Source: Prinia subflava (taxonomy: Eukaryota > Chordata > Aves > Passeriformes > Cisticolidae). From it: a stretch of DNA of 64,000 nt. The notes below the pieces were generated by a model. The model was given only the letters and a program-made list of their open reading frames with translations. It made no database searches and was not told the origin of the DNA. Both the position numbers and the translations under genes were made by a program. The stretch's first letter is position 1; every line of letters begins with the position of its first letter. Below are positions 1-12,631 of the stretch, in pieces. Where the stretch lies: positions 62,133,985 through 62,197,984 of the forward strand of contig NC_086248.1 in assembly GCF_021018805.1 (NCBI RefSeq), read 5' to 3'.

Positions 1-3000
1 GAATGATGGAGACCAATAACTTAAACAGTATCATACAGTGGTATCAGTATGGAACATCTGAACATTTTTTTCCTTATACATAAGTATAAGCTGAAGTCTA
101 TAAAAGATTATGAAAGATTAATGTGTGCAACAGAAACTGTAAATAGCTGACAGAACTCTGGGAAATTGGTTTAAGTGCCTCACCACTCCTCACTCAAACC
201 ATCTGTTAGGCAATTCTCCGGAAAAAAAAAACAACAAAAAACAAACACAATTTTTAGAAATGTTTGTTCTGCAAACATAAATGAATACTTTTCAATTTCT
301 TTCAAGTCATGTAGAAGGATATGTATCTTACAACATGTCTGCATGGAGATATGGCGCCTATTTAACTACTTCTGAAGAAAGTTGTGATGGCCCAGGCAGG
401 CCATCCAAGATGAATCAGAATTCCCTGTTTAGCTTTGCTAGAAGAGGAGTTGAGTGTCTGAGGACACAGAGTGTGCTTGACAAGTGTCTTCAGCTCATGT
501 CCAGCTCACTTGCACAAGCAGAAGAAGCCAGTCTTGCTCTGTCCCCACCTGCTCTTGTCCTCCAGCCCCCATTGCAAGTGCATTGCTGATGTTGCTGACA
601 GTGCAGCTCCCACAAGTACTTGTGCCAGGAGAGGAGAGGTGGTGGAACAACAGGGCTAGGGACATCAGGAAGGGGAGGTTCATGTCTCTCAGTGAAGCAT
701 ATACTTATGTCACTTTAAGCAGCTTGTGAAACTTCACTGCAGAGCCCCAGCTCAGCAAGATACTCAAATATATGCCTAACTTGAGGCACACAGGCTCAAG
801 AAAATACGAGAGCATATGCTTTATTTTTAAACACATTATTAAGAGCTTCCTGAATAGAGATAATTTCCTTCTCAGTATTTCTCTTCCCATCTAGCATAAC
901 TTTATTTTTTCACTTCCTGCCAATATGTACTTCATTTCCCTCTGCACACTGCCAGCCAGCCCTCAACTTGCTGGTTAGAATCTTTTCATTCTCTTAGGTG
1001 GAGTGTGTGTGGGGTGCCACACTATTTTGGGAAGGCATTAAAGATACAGGGCAATAAAAATACAGATCCTCAGGGAGCAGGAATGGGATGGGGTTCATTG
1101 AGTACTATAGCTATAGCTTTGTTGTCTTCTGTGTTGTATGTGTTCCATAGAAAATTAAAAAGCCTAAATATCTTTAAATAAGTATGGATTCAGATCTCCA
1201 TACTAACCTGTTCTGTTATCAGAGCCTAGGGTATGGAGGAAAAATCTACTTCTGTACCATTTCTCATTGCTGTCCTGTCTTCTGTGGCCTTGGAGAGGTA
1301 GATAAGGGATATAAGAAAGCTTGTGAGTCCTGCCCTGTGAGTCAGCTAGTAGGTCTGAGACAGTGTAAATAAATATCCCAAACTTTAGACAATTTAAGTT
1401 CACCAGGTACCTGATTGGTTGACCCCAAATATTTCTTTAACCAGAAGATTTTATTCATTATTTCACCAACAGCATTTCACTGAAGCCAAACTTGAAATTT
1501 TCTGTTTTCTCAGTACTTACAAGTTTGGGCATTCCACAAATGTTTTTCTTCAGCTGTGGGATCTTGAACAGTATAGAGTATGTAGGCAATATCTTGTTAT
1601 ATTCATCTAAACGGGTAATACCTGTCAGTCTCTGAAGTCCGGTTGGGATGATAATTGATGACCAGCACTGAAGAGGACTGGCCAATCTGTTAGGTTGGTT
1701 TCAGTGATTTTTTTTCCCCCCCATGAGATTCCCAGTTTTTGTTGTATCCAGCTGCTAGAATATTGTTACATAGTATCTTTTGACTAAAATCAGAGTTAAA
1801 TTACACTTAAGAACATCTGTTGCCTGCAGTCATCAACTGTCTTTAGCCCTATTTTGGTTTGTGCTTAGAAACTGAAAATTCAATTTTGATCTTTTGAAAG
1901 TAAAGAATTTCACCTAAATTATTTAACAGACCTTTATACCTACCTGTAGCAGAGAAGGTTGCATTTAATTAATTATACAGCTGTGAGTGCCTATTGTTCA
2001 CAGCACACAGGGTTAGCTGCTGCCGACTTCTCTGCAGTTTCAAAAGTTTCTGGATTGTTGAAATATAATTACAGTTTAAGTGAAGATGCCACAGAACTTT
2101 GAATTTGCTCTTTTACTAATGTCTACAGTCCAGAGACCTTGAGCCAGGAACACGGCTGGCCATGCTGTAAGCCCAGGAGTGAATCTCTTTTTATACATGC
2201 GGGTACCAACCAACAGACTTTTCCCAGGCTTCATGCTAGTTCCTTGCCAAAATGTTGTAATTGCACTGGCAATTTCAGGTCTTAGTTTTCAGGTAAATAT
2301 GCTTCTTAAACAGTCTGACAGTGTCTGTATTGACCAAGAACATAATTTGACTCTTTCCCCACCCCACAAGCAGTGATTCCTCATACCAAGATTACAACTG
2401 AAATTGTTAACAAACAGCATGTAACCTTTTAATAGTGAATTTAGTTGTGTCCACCCACTTGAAAAACCAAAAACTTCTCAAAATTAAGAAAACCATGTGC
2501 TTGCATACTATTAGCCAACTAGAGATGGGGCCAAATTGTACATCTTCTAGAGGTGTGCAAGAAATGTCACTGTCTGTGAGTAAGGATGGAGAGCACAGGA
2601 CTGCTAAGTCTAGGACACTTAAGCATTTATTTAATTTTGAGCCTAGCAGAACATCACTGAAATCACTAGGTTTATTCCTGTACTTAACAGGAATTTTGCC
2701 TTTACACACCAGCTTGACTTCAAACTTGTCTGTATTATACTGACTATGTGACTTTACCCAACTCCCAGTGATCAGAATCATTGCGCAGCCCTTAGTGGGT
2801 CTTAAGCCATATTAGACATTCCGTCAGAAAAACATTGTTTACATTACAGTTTACAATTTTAACATTTTAAAACTATCATTAAAATATGTAGCTTTAGAAC
2901 ATACTTTTTTTCATATATGTACCAGATGGCTACTTACTGGCAACTGGTCATGTATTAATTTTTCAGAAACCTGTTTCCTGAATATGATTAATGACTCACA

Positions 3001-6000
3001 TCCCCTTCATATCTCTTTATTCCAGATGAATGGTATATGGATTATGAAATGCAAGACATATGCTGAACACCTAATTGGGCTGCCAATGGCTTAAAAATAT
3101 TATAAGTTCAAAAACTCAGGTAATACAAAGTTTGCTGCCTAGATATTTCCCATTTACAAACCTGTGGTATTCAGGAAGTAGAGTTTATATTGATATTTTA
3201 GCTATTAGAATTGGTTACATTATGACAAATCAGTAATTTTTTGGAAATATTTTCATTAATTTTGCCTTTTAAAGCAGAAAATATAGCATGCTCTGCAATG
3301 TTTCTTCCATCATGAAGAAGAAAAATAATTCAAAGATTAACTGAAATTTTCATTGAATGCTTCTCCATATAATCTTTGAAACTGAAAATTATTTTAAAAG
3401 TCCAAAAGTTGTCAGACATTTGCAGAAAGAGAGGCCAGGTGTGACTGAAAAAAAGCCCCCTGAAACAACCCACCATAAATTAGTAGGAAGATAAGAGCTG
3501 CCATTATTTCAGCCAGATGAGAATTTCATGTAATTTGCTGTCCTCAGAGTGTGGCCAGTTACATCACTTAGGGAAAGAATTTCCTTTTTATGTCTCCTAT
3601 ACTTTTTCCATGACTTCTGCCAGTGAGTGGTTTAAGGGCTGACCACTAAGAATGTGCATATATATGAGCTTTTTTCAGTAGCTGGTAATGAACTATCTCA
3701 CAGCTAATGAGGCTAATCTTGTTTTCAAGACATTTATAGCCTGGCAGCCCCCAGCATTCTTCTGCCTCAGGTCTACACTTTTGCCATGTGCTGTGTTAAG
3801 TAAGTGAGGGGATTTTGCCTGTTTTAAATCTGGTAAACCTCATCACTGTCTTGATGGGAGGGGAGGATGGCACTGTGCAATTTTTCAGATTGTGCCTGAG
3901 CAGAAGAGTATTTTGTGGGTGCCACCTAAATCTATACAGATGTAACACTTTTTTATCCCTTTTGTTTCTGAATTACCCCGATAATGGTGCTTTCGTTGGT
4001 CACAGACTGTTGCAATGACTTGCAGAACTTTTTTTAACTGATGATAGATATAGACATGATGGTGAGTCTAGAGTTAGATTTATTCCTGTTTTTGCTTGCT
4101 GACTATGAATTTTTTTTCCCTTCTATGTCCTACACGTGTGAAACTTTGAATGGTACAGTTTCAGGTATTACAGAGATTTTAATGTACTCTATGACAAGCT
4201 GATTAAGACTTACAAAACTGGTAGAAACACTTCAAACTTTTATTTTACATATCCTCAAACTGTTAATCCATCAAGATATTTATTCTGAACCACATTATTT
4301 TATTTCATACATTCCAGCACAAGTTTTGATGACATTTTTACTCAGAATCATTGAGAACAGTATTTCTTAGGAACCAATCAGTCCAAAAAATAAGTATGAG
4401 AAAATTTAAAGGCATATATTAGTTATTAATTTCAGTGAATCACAATTTTAGAAGTTTTGATCATCTACTGTAATGCACGTAACAGAATTTACATTGCTGA
4501 CTCAAAAGTGAAAGGCTCTGATGAACCTCAATACTGAAAATGTTTCAGTTAAGCAGTTTCATAGTTATAAATAAAAGAAATTGGTCTTAAATGATTTATT
4601 TATGATCCACTATTACAACACTTGAAACAACACTGGCACCTGTTTCAACTTTTTTGGCATCCAAAACAATGCATTACTGTGCATGAATAACTCAGTGTTG
4701 AGTCTCAGGTAACCAAAGGACACTCTCTAGGTGTGTCAAACAGCAAGTTATGACAACAGCTATGTAACATTTGCTTTGAGCTTGTTCAACCAAATGTTTA
4801 ACTGAACAAAGCACACCCACCATCACAGGCAACTACTGCCTGGCAGTGAAGCTGTTCACTCATTTGTTAAAAATGCACAACTGACAGCTAAACTGCAAAT
4901 ACCATCTATGTCAGTACTGCCAACTCATCCGTGTGTTTTACTGATTATCTACAAATGTAATATTTTCTTACATTTGTAGGGATAATTCTTGATATTTATC
5001 TCACTTCTGGCAAGAAGTGGCAATGTAGGAGTAACACACCTGCTTTCAGACAGAAGATTTATCAAATGATGCCACTTACACATGAATTAGATGGAACCAG
5101 CCCAGATTACATTTGCTCATGTTCATATTCATGACCTTCCAATTGCTGAGTTTACAAGCTTTCATAAACCAAAGATTAATTTCTAATTCAAATCAGTAGT
5201 GTGAAGGCCTGGAAAGTTCAGAAATGGGAAAGAACTTAAGAAAGTCCAAGACATATAGAAAGTGGCTGAGGTCCTTCAGTAGGTGGCACACTTCCCTCTC
5301 AATCAGTTATGAAAGAAAGTATTTGCAGGATGCTCGGGGCGCTTGCCTGTGGGAAGATTCCAGAGATGCAAAACCAGGAAGGCAACCAATGTGGTTAGGA
5401 AGGTTCCCATGACATGTGCCAGAGAAGTATTGGAGATAGGATAATACGGTGAAATTATAGATAGCTGCAACTTAGTTAATGCCATTTTTCTTACCCAAAG
5501 TGCCCCCTGCCATTTTGACATATCTTCTTTACCCTGTTTTCAAGTTGTCAGTATTCACTCTTAAGAGTGGTCTGCCCCTCTGCTCTCTCCAGCCCATACA
5601 TGAAATTCTCTATGCATGAAGCACTGGAGGTTTCTTTGAGTTGGAAGATAATGCAAAAGAGTTGCCTATTTGAGAAGAACACGAAATGAAAGGCTTTCAG
5701 GGCTAATGGGAATATAAATAGGTAAGCTTTTAGAAAATTAAGTCGCTTAATAGTTCAGGTTATTTATAACTCAGAAGTTGCTAAATCATGCCATGCCTTT
5801 GGCAGGCTCTTACTTCAGTTGTTCCTAGAAAAAATGGGGCAGGGTGAGGGGGAGAACTAAGTCCAGTATACAAAATCTGTAGGAGCTTAAACTTTATATT
5901 TAAAGAGAAATAACCAGTGCTTGGTAACATTCCACTTGTCAGCAAGGCAAAATATTTTTTCCAAATGCCTGAAAGACTTTCAAAAATTTAATTGGATTGT

Positions 6001-9000
6001 GATGTTAAAAGGGACAAGCAAAGAGAACCTGGCTATAAATCTTATAAGCTTTATTTATCTCACATGAGAAGTGCACATGATCTCTTGCCTGAGTTTCTAG
6101 TCAGCTCTGTAGATTTTCTTATTCAGCTAGTCAATTAGCTATGAAAAAAATGAAAATGAGTAAAAGAAAAAAAATTTTATTTAAAAACATTTTCCCAGGA
6201 TTCATTTGCTCTAAAAAAATGTTCCCATGAAAGGGCATAATTTCAGAAAATTTTGCCTTTTTAATTTCTTCACCCTCTTCCAAGGTCAAGTGATGACATG
6301 TTATTATCAAGCTGTTGATGCACATAGCATGTTAGTTCTGCATCTGGAAATACTTTATGTGGAGAAGTTTTGTTGTTGTGGGGTTTTTTTTAAGGAAATC
6401 TCAAGATAGCAGAAAAATATATTTCCTTCAGGAAATACAGCCATTTGTTCGTTACCAGGCAAACAGGACTCCCCTTCCTTTGGGCCCTCTGCCAGAATTA
6501 TTTACACACAGGCTTGTTCAAGCTAACCACCTTGGCTTTGTGCTGCTTCACACCATTTGATACTGTATGAGATTGGAGCTGTTGTGGATAAAGAAGTGCT
6601 TCACTGTGATTCCTTTGTGTTCTGTGGAGGAGTCGTGGGCACACTCCCCTATGAGGAAAGATTACCCTAGTTTACGTAGGAGAGTAGACAAACAAGATAC
6701 AGCAGCCTGGATTCAAGGAACACATAGGAAGAGCTATTGAGAAGGTGGACTGACAGTGTCTTTTTCATTTGTCATGTACAAATGAGAAAGTGGAGTGTTG
6801 TGGCTGGAAATACATTTTATGGTATTAAATGATTAAATGATACGTGAAACTCATAGCTGCTAGTTATCTCTGAGAAGAGCTTGAAGTGGTCCGTAAAAGG
6901 TAGGTGTCTCTTAAAATAAAACAAATCAGTTACCTGAATTAGTACTGCTCTTCAAATGGATTTTGTGATGTATTTGACATCCAAAGTAAAGTCAGAGGCA
7001 AATACAGCCCTTTTAGTACTCTCACCAACTCTTCTGATCCATCTCTCTTCTCACCCTCCTTGCTGGCTCCACAGCCACTGGCAGTGCCCTCTCAGGCTCT
7101 CCATGCATCCCTGAGAGGGGCTGGTGGCCGGGACCCTCACCCTCCCAAGCTGTTCATCGCCCAGCACCCAGCTCAGGGCTCTCCTCTCTCTGATGAGGGG
7201 GGGAAAAAGCAGGTCTTCCAAAGAGGAGAGCAGAAGAGGGAGTATGCCCACCTCTTCTAGCACTGGAAAGCCAGGGCTGGAAATACTCAGGGCTCTGAGT
7301 ATCTTGCAAAGTTTTCTATTAAGTGCAAAGAGCACTGAGTGTAATGAGGGCATTAGAAAAGGCAGTGGTATGGACAAGGGCAGCGAGACATTGCAGTCCA
7401 AGCAGTTGGAAAAATGAGAGAAGGAACATGGGAGGAAGCTCCTGTATAAATAAGGACAATGTGTTTTGCACATCATTGAGAGGAAACTACTAGTGTTTGT
7501 TTATTTATGAGGAAAGCCATTCACAGGCAGTTTCCCATAGATTTTCTAACTTAATCAAACCCAAAGAAATAGGATCTAAACAGCAAAATAACACCACTAA
7601 TTTTGTTTTGCACTCCTACCCTCTGAGACTTTCAGAAAATTGGATACATTTGGTCCATTTTGCTTTATACTGCTCACAGTGAAATCAGTAGATAGGTATC
7701 AATGCCTTATATAAAGGAATTGTCTCTTTTGCTGCAGTTCTATCTGTAGCAACTTTGTGAAGAATAGTAATGAGCTCGTGGGTACAGGTTTGGGGACCAA
7801 GTAATTTTTTATTAATAAAGGATGAATTGCTTTAAAATCATTAGCTATTTTAGGAATGGTTGTTTAACATTTCAATCCAGCTGCACTGTTATAGAAGAAT
7901 TATGTAATGCTTTCTATTATCTGCTTTGAGAGTAGCACAGTTTGCAAAACTGATGGATTCTGTGTGTTCTGAGATCAAACCAAAATTTCAGAATAATTTA
8001 TAGCATTTAATAATCTGTGAACATCATAGCTGAATATTATCATTGTATGTTGTGTTTGCTGTGAGCTTGCAGCTGTGATGGCCAAGGTGCTTTCCAAGCA
8101 GCAAGAATGACTTCTTTTTTGATGAATCTGCAAAATTTGTATTTAAATAACAGCTGTAAATATTACATCTGAGAGCTCCCTTAGTTGTCTTCTGTGTTAG
8201 AGTGATAGCTTTATTAAATGCTGAGTGTAAACATTAAAAAAAATTCTAGAGGGAAATGATAGGATGGTATGATGCAAGGACATCATTATTAAGTTATGTT
8301 GTTGCCACAAGCAGGCAAGAGAAAGTGATTCAGATGTCTGATGCCTCTCTGCGGAGTCACTGGCAGGAGTTTGGGAGGAAAACTACCCTGGCGTCCCAGC
8401 TGCAGTGCCCCTGCGGGACAGTCTCCTGCCTCATGCTCCCTGTGGGAGGAGAAAGGGGCACCGGTCAGGGATGAAGGTCAGTCTGTACTCAGTTACACCC
8501 ACTCCCCTACAACTGTGCACAAAGGGGGAGAGGGCTGAAGGAACCCTGGGAGGATCTCCTTGCCTCTTTGGCTGGGGATGTCTCCTCCAAGCTAAGGACC
8601 CTTGCAGCTACAAGTTGTGCAGCTTGTCAAAACCTGCTCTGGGGCTTGAGCCAAACAAATTTTGTAAAACAGTGAGGGTCTCTGAGCACGGGTGTAGCTT
8701 CACTCTCTCCCCTGAGAACACAAAAATGCCGGAGAGTTGTAGCTCCAGCACATACTTTGTAGAGCCACAGTGAAGGAAATGGCTGTGGGTCAGATGGTGC
8801 AATACTAAGAATGTGGGAAAGCACACATAGTATAGCTTCTTGAGGTGATCAGTGTAATTGGAAAAAGACCTTTGTTTTGAAAGGCATTATGGAGAAACAC
8901 TTTTTTACTTTGCTTTGAGCCTGACTGTAAATACACTATTTTGAACACTGAACCCTGTTGCAGTACCTTCTGTGGGCTCATCTCTGTGACAGTAAAAATG

Positions 9001-10069
9001 AACTTCAGAAGTCTTGTGAGAGGGAGGAGAGCAGAGGACAATGCTGGGCATACACAAAAAAGTCAAAGGTGCTGGTCAGGAGTCTGCAGCCTCCCAGAGG
9101 GGAAGATACTGGCCATCATTTGGGGGCAGAGATAAATGCTGCTGTTGTAGAAAACAGCTAGATGGGGAAACCTCAATTTGAAACAAATCCTAAGTACTTC
9201 CATTTCCCACTGACTTATTCTGACATGACATCAAATAAAGATCACAAGCCCAAAGTCAATATGTTTGCTCAGACAGAATAATTCCAGTCAAACAATACTT
9301 GGTGTCAGGAATGACAGTATCACTTACACCAAAATCAGGAAAACAAAGACAGACATGCTCATGGACCTAACAAGGAGAAAACCCCTCTTTGTTCAGCCCT
9401 CTTAGTATTGAACATGCTTGTAGGAGCAAGCCTTTTTTTTTTTTTTTTTTTGTAACAGAAGTCAAAATTTCTCACGAAATTATGGTCACATGATCTTGTG
9501 CCTATGTAACGTGAGGGAAAGCCTAGGAAATCCCAAGACTCTCCTGCACCTCCTGGATTGAGCAAAATAAAGCACTAGGAACCTGACTCAGAGATCACCA
9601 AAATTACCAGGGGCCAAGGACCACAGTAGCATGGGAAGATTTTTATTAATAGATTCTATGCCCTTCTATGTCCCTGTATTGCCAGCTCTGAGCACTGAAT
9701 TGTTATTAATCCCTAAAAGATGCTGGAATAACTTAAAATTCTTAGCTAGGAAAATTAAGACATAATGGTTTTATTTACCCTGGCATCTGCCATAAGAACC
9801 ACAGCTTTCAGGATTTATGTATAAACTTTTTCCTTTTCATCCATGAGGCTGATTTTTTTTCTTGATTTCAGTCAAAATGATAATCTCAGATGCTAGTATG
9901 ATTTTCGATGTTACCGTGACAGTGCGATTGGTATCGCTTCGAATCAATTTCCAGCAGCCTGTAAACGGGGCTGAATGGATTCTCCAAAAGAAAATTTGCT
10001 CTGAAAAGTAAGTGGAGACCTGCTGTCAAAAACCCAGCGGGTGCCGGTTCCACTGCAAAGCCAAACCAG
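1..10069. other. AT-rich unique sequence without a recognised gene
   Basis: This stretch is AT-rich and mostly unique. I see no coding exon, structural RNA gene or recognisable transposon in it. Frames of 60-140 codons occur on both strands but carry no known domain, no consistent splice flanks and no length beyond chance. A T-tract of 19 lies at 9,433-9,451. A strong hairpin at 4,944-4,986 is listed separately. The segment lies upstream of the CpG-island promoter if that promoter fires on the + strand, so it is probably intergenic DNA or part of a neighbouring gene's flank or intron. Confidence 0.6.
4944..4986. repeat. Short hairpin (17-bp interrupted inverted repeat)
   Basis: ATTATCTACAAATGTAA at 4,944-4,960 can pair with TTACATTTGTA (4,968-4,978) and GATAAT (4,981-4,986). 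Only two unpaired G residues interrupt the right arm, and the loop is 7 nt. All 17 pairs are Watson-Crick. The total of 43 nt is shorter than a usual microRNA precursor, and pairing does not extend clearly outward. It could be a relic of a small inverted-repeat element or a cruciform-prone site. No function is assigned. Confidence 0.6.
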
Positions 10070-10692
10070 GCGAGGCCAGGCAAGGACCCCCGCGCTGCCG
10101 GAGCGGCCGGGAGAGGGAACCAGCCGGTTCAGCTTCACTCTCCGAGCAGCCGTGGCAAATCTCAGGAATACAAACGCTGTTGCCCGGAATCGCGCTTAGG
10201 CTTAACTAACTCGAACACAGTGTGAGCAGCAGGACCCGGGGTGTGTGTCGGTGCGGGACCAGGGCCCGGTGGTCCTGCTTCGGCGAAGGTTCCGAAAACC
10301 CGCGGTGGGTTCCCGAGCGCAGCGGAAGGGCGCTGGGATGTCTCAAGGAAGCACGAGCACCGCCTCGCCCTGCCGGGAGGGTATTCCCCGTGCAGCGCCT
10401 CTCTGCCCCGGGGCTGCTGCGGGACCCCGCCCCGGCGCTGCGGGCCCGCATTGGCCGCGGGCGGCCCCGTGAGCGGCGCCGGGGCGATGCGAGCCCCGCT
10501 GCCCTCCCGGGCGCGGGCCGCTCCCGGGGCCGGCGCTTCGCTCCGCTCGGCCGCGGCGCTGGCGGCGAGCGGGTGTTGCAATAAATGCGTATGTCTGCGG
10601 CACAGCCCCGGGCGGCGCGGCGGGCTCCCTGTCCTCCGGGGCGGCTGCGAGCCCCGCCGGGCCGGCCCGATGCGCGTCCCCTCCGCCGGGGC

Positions 10693-10698
10693 CACGTG
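10693..10698. promoter_or_regulatory. E-box CACGTG
   Basis: A perfect palindromic CACGTG lies in the 5' part of the CpG island, in the context gccCACGTGct. This is the canonical site for bHLH factors such as CLOCK/BMAL1, USF and MYC. It lies about 830 bp upstream of the predicted start site. A single 6-bp match in GC-rich DNA is weak evidence alone, but it gains weight from the D-box and CRE sites in the same island. Confidence 0.4.
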
Positions 10699-11190
10699 CT
10701 GAGCGGTGAGCGGGGGTCGGGGTGGTCCCGCCCGAGGGAGACCCGGGTTCGGCCGCGCAGCCGGGGCCGGCGGCCGGCACGGGGAGCCCCGGCGGTGTAT
10801 TGTTCTCCCTGACAGATAACGTGATCTCGGCCAGGCGAGAGCGAGGGGGCGGAGGGGCCGGGGGAGGGAGAGAAAGGAAGCGCGGGGAGGGGAGGGGGCA
10901 GGAGGATCCCGCGTCCTCGGAGGAAATTCTCAGGCCGGGAGGACGCGCGGCTTGCGCACGGCAAGCCGGGACTGGCTCTCCTGGGAGTTCCCTCGGCGGG
11001 GAGGGGGAGGGGAGCGGCGATCTCCGCCGGCGGGGAGAGGCCGCGGCTTCGCCCTGCGAGGCCCTGCCTCCTCGGTGCGCGCCCTCCCCGCCGCGGGGCT
11101 GCCGCGGCTCCCGCCCCGCACGGCTCCCAGGGCGGGCAGCGCCCAGCACCGCGCCCGGGAGCGCTCCCGCCGCCGCGCGGGGGGACCCGG

Positions 11191-11198
11191 TGACGTCA
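11191..11198. promoter_or_regulatory. Full palindromic cAMP response element (CRE)
   Basis: TGACGTCA is a perfect 8-bp CRE, the binding site for CREB/ATF dimers. It lies inside the CpG island about 336 bp upstream of the predicted start site at 11,527. Full CREs embedded in CpG islands are typical of genuine CREB targets, so cAMP or calcium inducibility of the downstream gene is a reasonable inference. Just downstream (11,241) is a GTAAGT donor-like sequence, so an additional upstream start close to the CRE is also possible. Confidence 0.65.
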
Positions 11199-11493
11199 CG
11201 GGCGGCGCGCTCCCCGCGCTCGCTCCGCGCTCGCAGCGCTGTAAGTTCTGTTCTGGGAAGTGGTGCCAGGAATAGCCCGGCGGAGCCGCCTGCAGCGCGG
11301 AGCGCTCCCTCCCGCCGCGGCCAGGGCGGGCTGCGGCTCCCGGGCCTCCGCCTCTCCCCCGTGCAACACCAGCCCCTCCGCCACTGTCAGGGAGATGGTG
11401 ATGAGCCTTTCCAAAAAGAGGGAGAGGAATGACCTGCCTTAAGATAAACGCGTGAAGCGGGCGCCCCTTGGCCGCTGGAATATCTCTGTCTGT

Positions 11494-11527
11494 CTTTATA
11501 TATAAAGAAGCACCGCGAGCCGCCTCA
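11494..11527 (+). promoter_or_regulatory. Core promoter: palindromic TATA box plus initiator
   Basis: CTTTATATATAAAG at 11,494-11,507 is a perfect 14-bp palindrome containing a strong TATA box (TATATATAAA from 11,497). Exactly 30 bp downstream of the TATA start is an initiator match, TCACTC, with the predicted +1 A at 11,527. This spacing is the classical TATA-to-start distance. A TATA box inside a CpG island is a minority arrangement and usually marks inducible or tissue-specific genes. Because the TATA is palindromic it could in principle direct either strand. The initiator, the ATG-free leader and the splice donor downstream favour the + strand. Confidence 0.65.
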
Positions 11528-11647
11528 CTCCGGGCGAGCCCTTAGCAAAGGAGCAACACGAGCGCCCGGCGGGATCGGCAGCGGCAGCAACAACAACAAC
11601 AAGGGCACCGGGAGGGTTTCCCTCCTTCCTCCTCGGTGATTTCCCAG
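11527..11647 (+). other. Predicted non-coding first exon (5' UTR)
   Basis: From the predicted start A at 11,527 to 11,647 there are 121 nt without a single ATG. The tract carries a short run of CAG/CAA units (agcggcagcaacaacaacaa) and a pyrimidine-rich end. It finishes at TTTCCCAG|GTGAGC, a strong U2-type donor with the intron starting at 11,648. The combination of TATA, initiator, ATG-free leader and consensus donor is good evidence for a spliced 5'-UTR exon. No translation start is visible downstream in the window that could be joined with confidence, so the gene remains unnamed. A longer version of the exon could use the donor at 11,915. Confidence 0.55.
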
Positions 11648-11847
11648 GTGAGCAGCACCGGCTGCTGCGGGCAGCCCCCTCCTCCTCCCTGCCCGCCGCT
11701 CGTCCCCTGTCACCGGCACCAGCTGACAGCGGCGGCGGGGCGCGGGGCGCCGCGGGGCTGGGGTCGGGCCGCGGCAGGCAGGGCGCTCCGCGGAGCGGGG
11801 CGGTCCGAGGCCGGCGCTCCGAGTGCCGCCCGGGGCTGCGGGGGTAA

Positions 11848-11901
11848 ATGGAGGGCAAGGCGGCGGGAGAGCACCAGCGGGGGAAGCCGGCGGGGCTGTA
11901 A
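11848..11901 (+). other. Possible 17-codon uORF in an extended first exon
   Basis: An ATG at 11,848 in the context taaATGG opens a 17-codon frame (MEGKAAGEHQRGKPAGL) that stops at 11,899-11,901. It lies just before a consensus donor, CCG|GTAAGT, at 11,915. If transcripts skip the donor at 11,648 and use the one at 11,915, the leader would gain this upstream frame, whereas the shorter exon has no ATG. This is inference from signals only. The frame itself has no recognisable product. Confidence 0.2.
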
Positions 11902-12113
11902 AACCGCCGGACCGGTAAGTCACCTCTGTGGCGGCGGCTCCGGGCGCCGGCAGGCACCGGCACCGTCCCCGGGGCACCGCGGCCGGCGGCCCTTCCCGCT
12001 GAGCCGACGCAGGAGGGGGACACGGCGGGGACAGGCCTTTGTCGGTGACACGCCGTTAGGAAATGTGGGGAATACCCGGCTTGTAAGTGTATGCAGATGA
12101 GGAGAAGGCTGCC

Positions 12114-12121
12114 TTGCGTAA
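12114..12121. promoter_or_regulatory. C/EBP- or PAR-bZIP-type site
   Basis: TTGCGTAA matches the shared core bound by C/EBP and PAR-bZIP/E4BP4 factors (TTRYGTAA). It lies about 590 bp downstream of the predicted start, in the GC-rich first part of the proposed intron. An AT-containing bZIP site is unlikely by chance in such GC-rich sequence, and two more related sites occur within 560 bp. Confidence 0.4.
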
Positions 12122-12479
12122 TCCCCTCCTGCGGCGGGGAATGGGCATGGTCACCGCCGGGGAGAGGCGCCCGCGGGGGGGCCGACCCGACGGGGCTCTC
12201 ACCGCGGCCTCCGGCGCCCCGGGAGCGGATGGGGGGGGCACCAAGGCAGGGGGGGCGCCCGGGGCCACCCGGCGCGGCGGAGGGCAGGGCGCTGGAGGTG
12301 GCGGAGGTGGGCAGGGGATGAGCTCCGGCTGCCATCGCGTCCCCGCGGGGGTGCCGGACAGGGGGGAAGTGCGTGTGTGTGCGGGGACACCCGGCACCGC
12401 GCCGGGGTGCGTGTGCGGGAGTGCGTGTGCGCGCTGCGCCGCGGTGACTGTTCCCTGAAGTGGGTGGGACGTTGGCCCG

Positions 12480-12502
12480 TTCCGGGAATGTTCCATGACG
12501 TG
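12480..12502. promoter_or_regulatory. STAT-type palindrome next to a CRE half-site
   Basis: TTCCGGGAA (12,480-12,488) fits the TTCN3GAA site of STAT dimers. It is followed 7 bp later by TGACGTG (12,496-12,502), a CRE half-site variant. Both lie in the CpG island about 950 bp downstream of the predicted start. The close pairing suggests a composite inducible element, but neither site can be verified without binding data. Confidence 0.35.
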
Positions 12503-12631
12503 TAAACGCCACAGGAAGGGGGTTAACGAGGGGCTCGGCCGGGGCCGCCGCCGGGTCCCTCCCTTTCTCCCTCCCTCCGTCCCCCCGCCCGCCGGCGGGG
12601 CTGCCTCGGGGGCCGGCGGGGGCACGATCCC

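Noticed and set aside
10162..11442. Overlapping 150-270-codon frames on both strands in the upstream part of the island
   Set aside because: They have the same compositional cause, mutually exclusive frames, no recognisable protein motif and no codon bias unlike the surrounding DNA.
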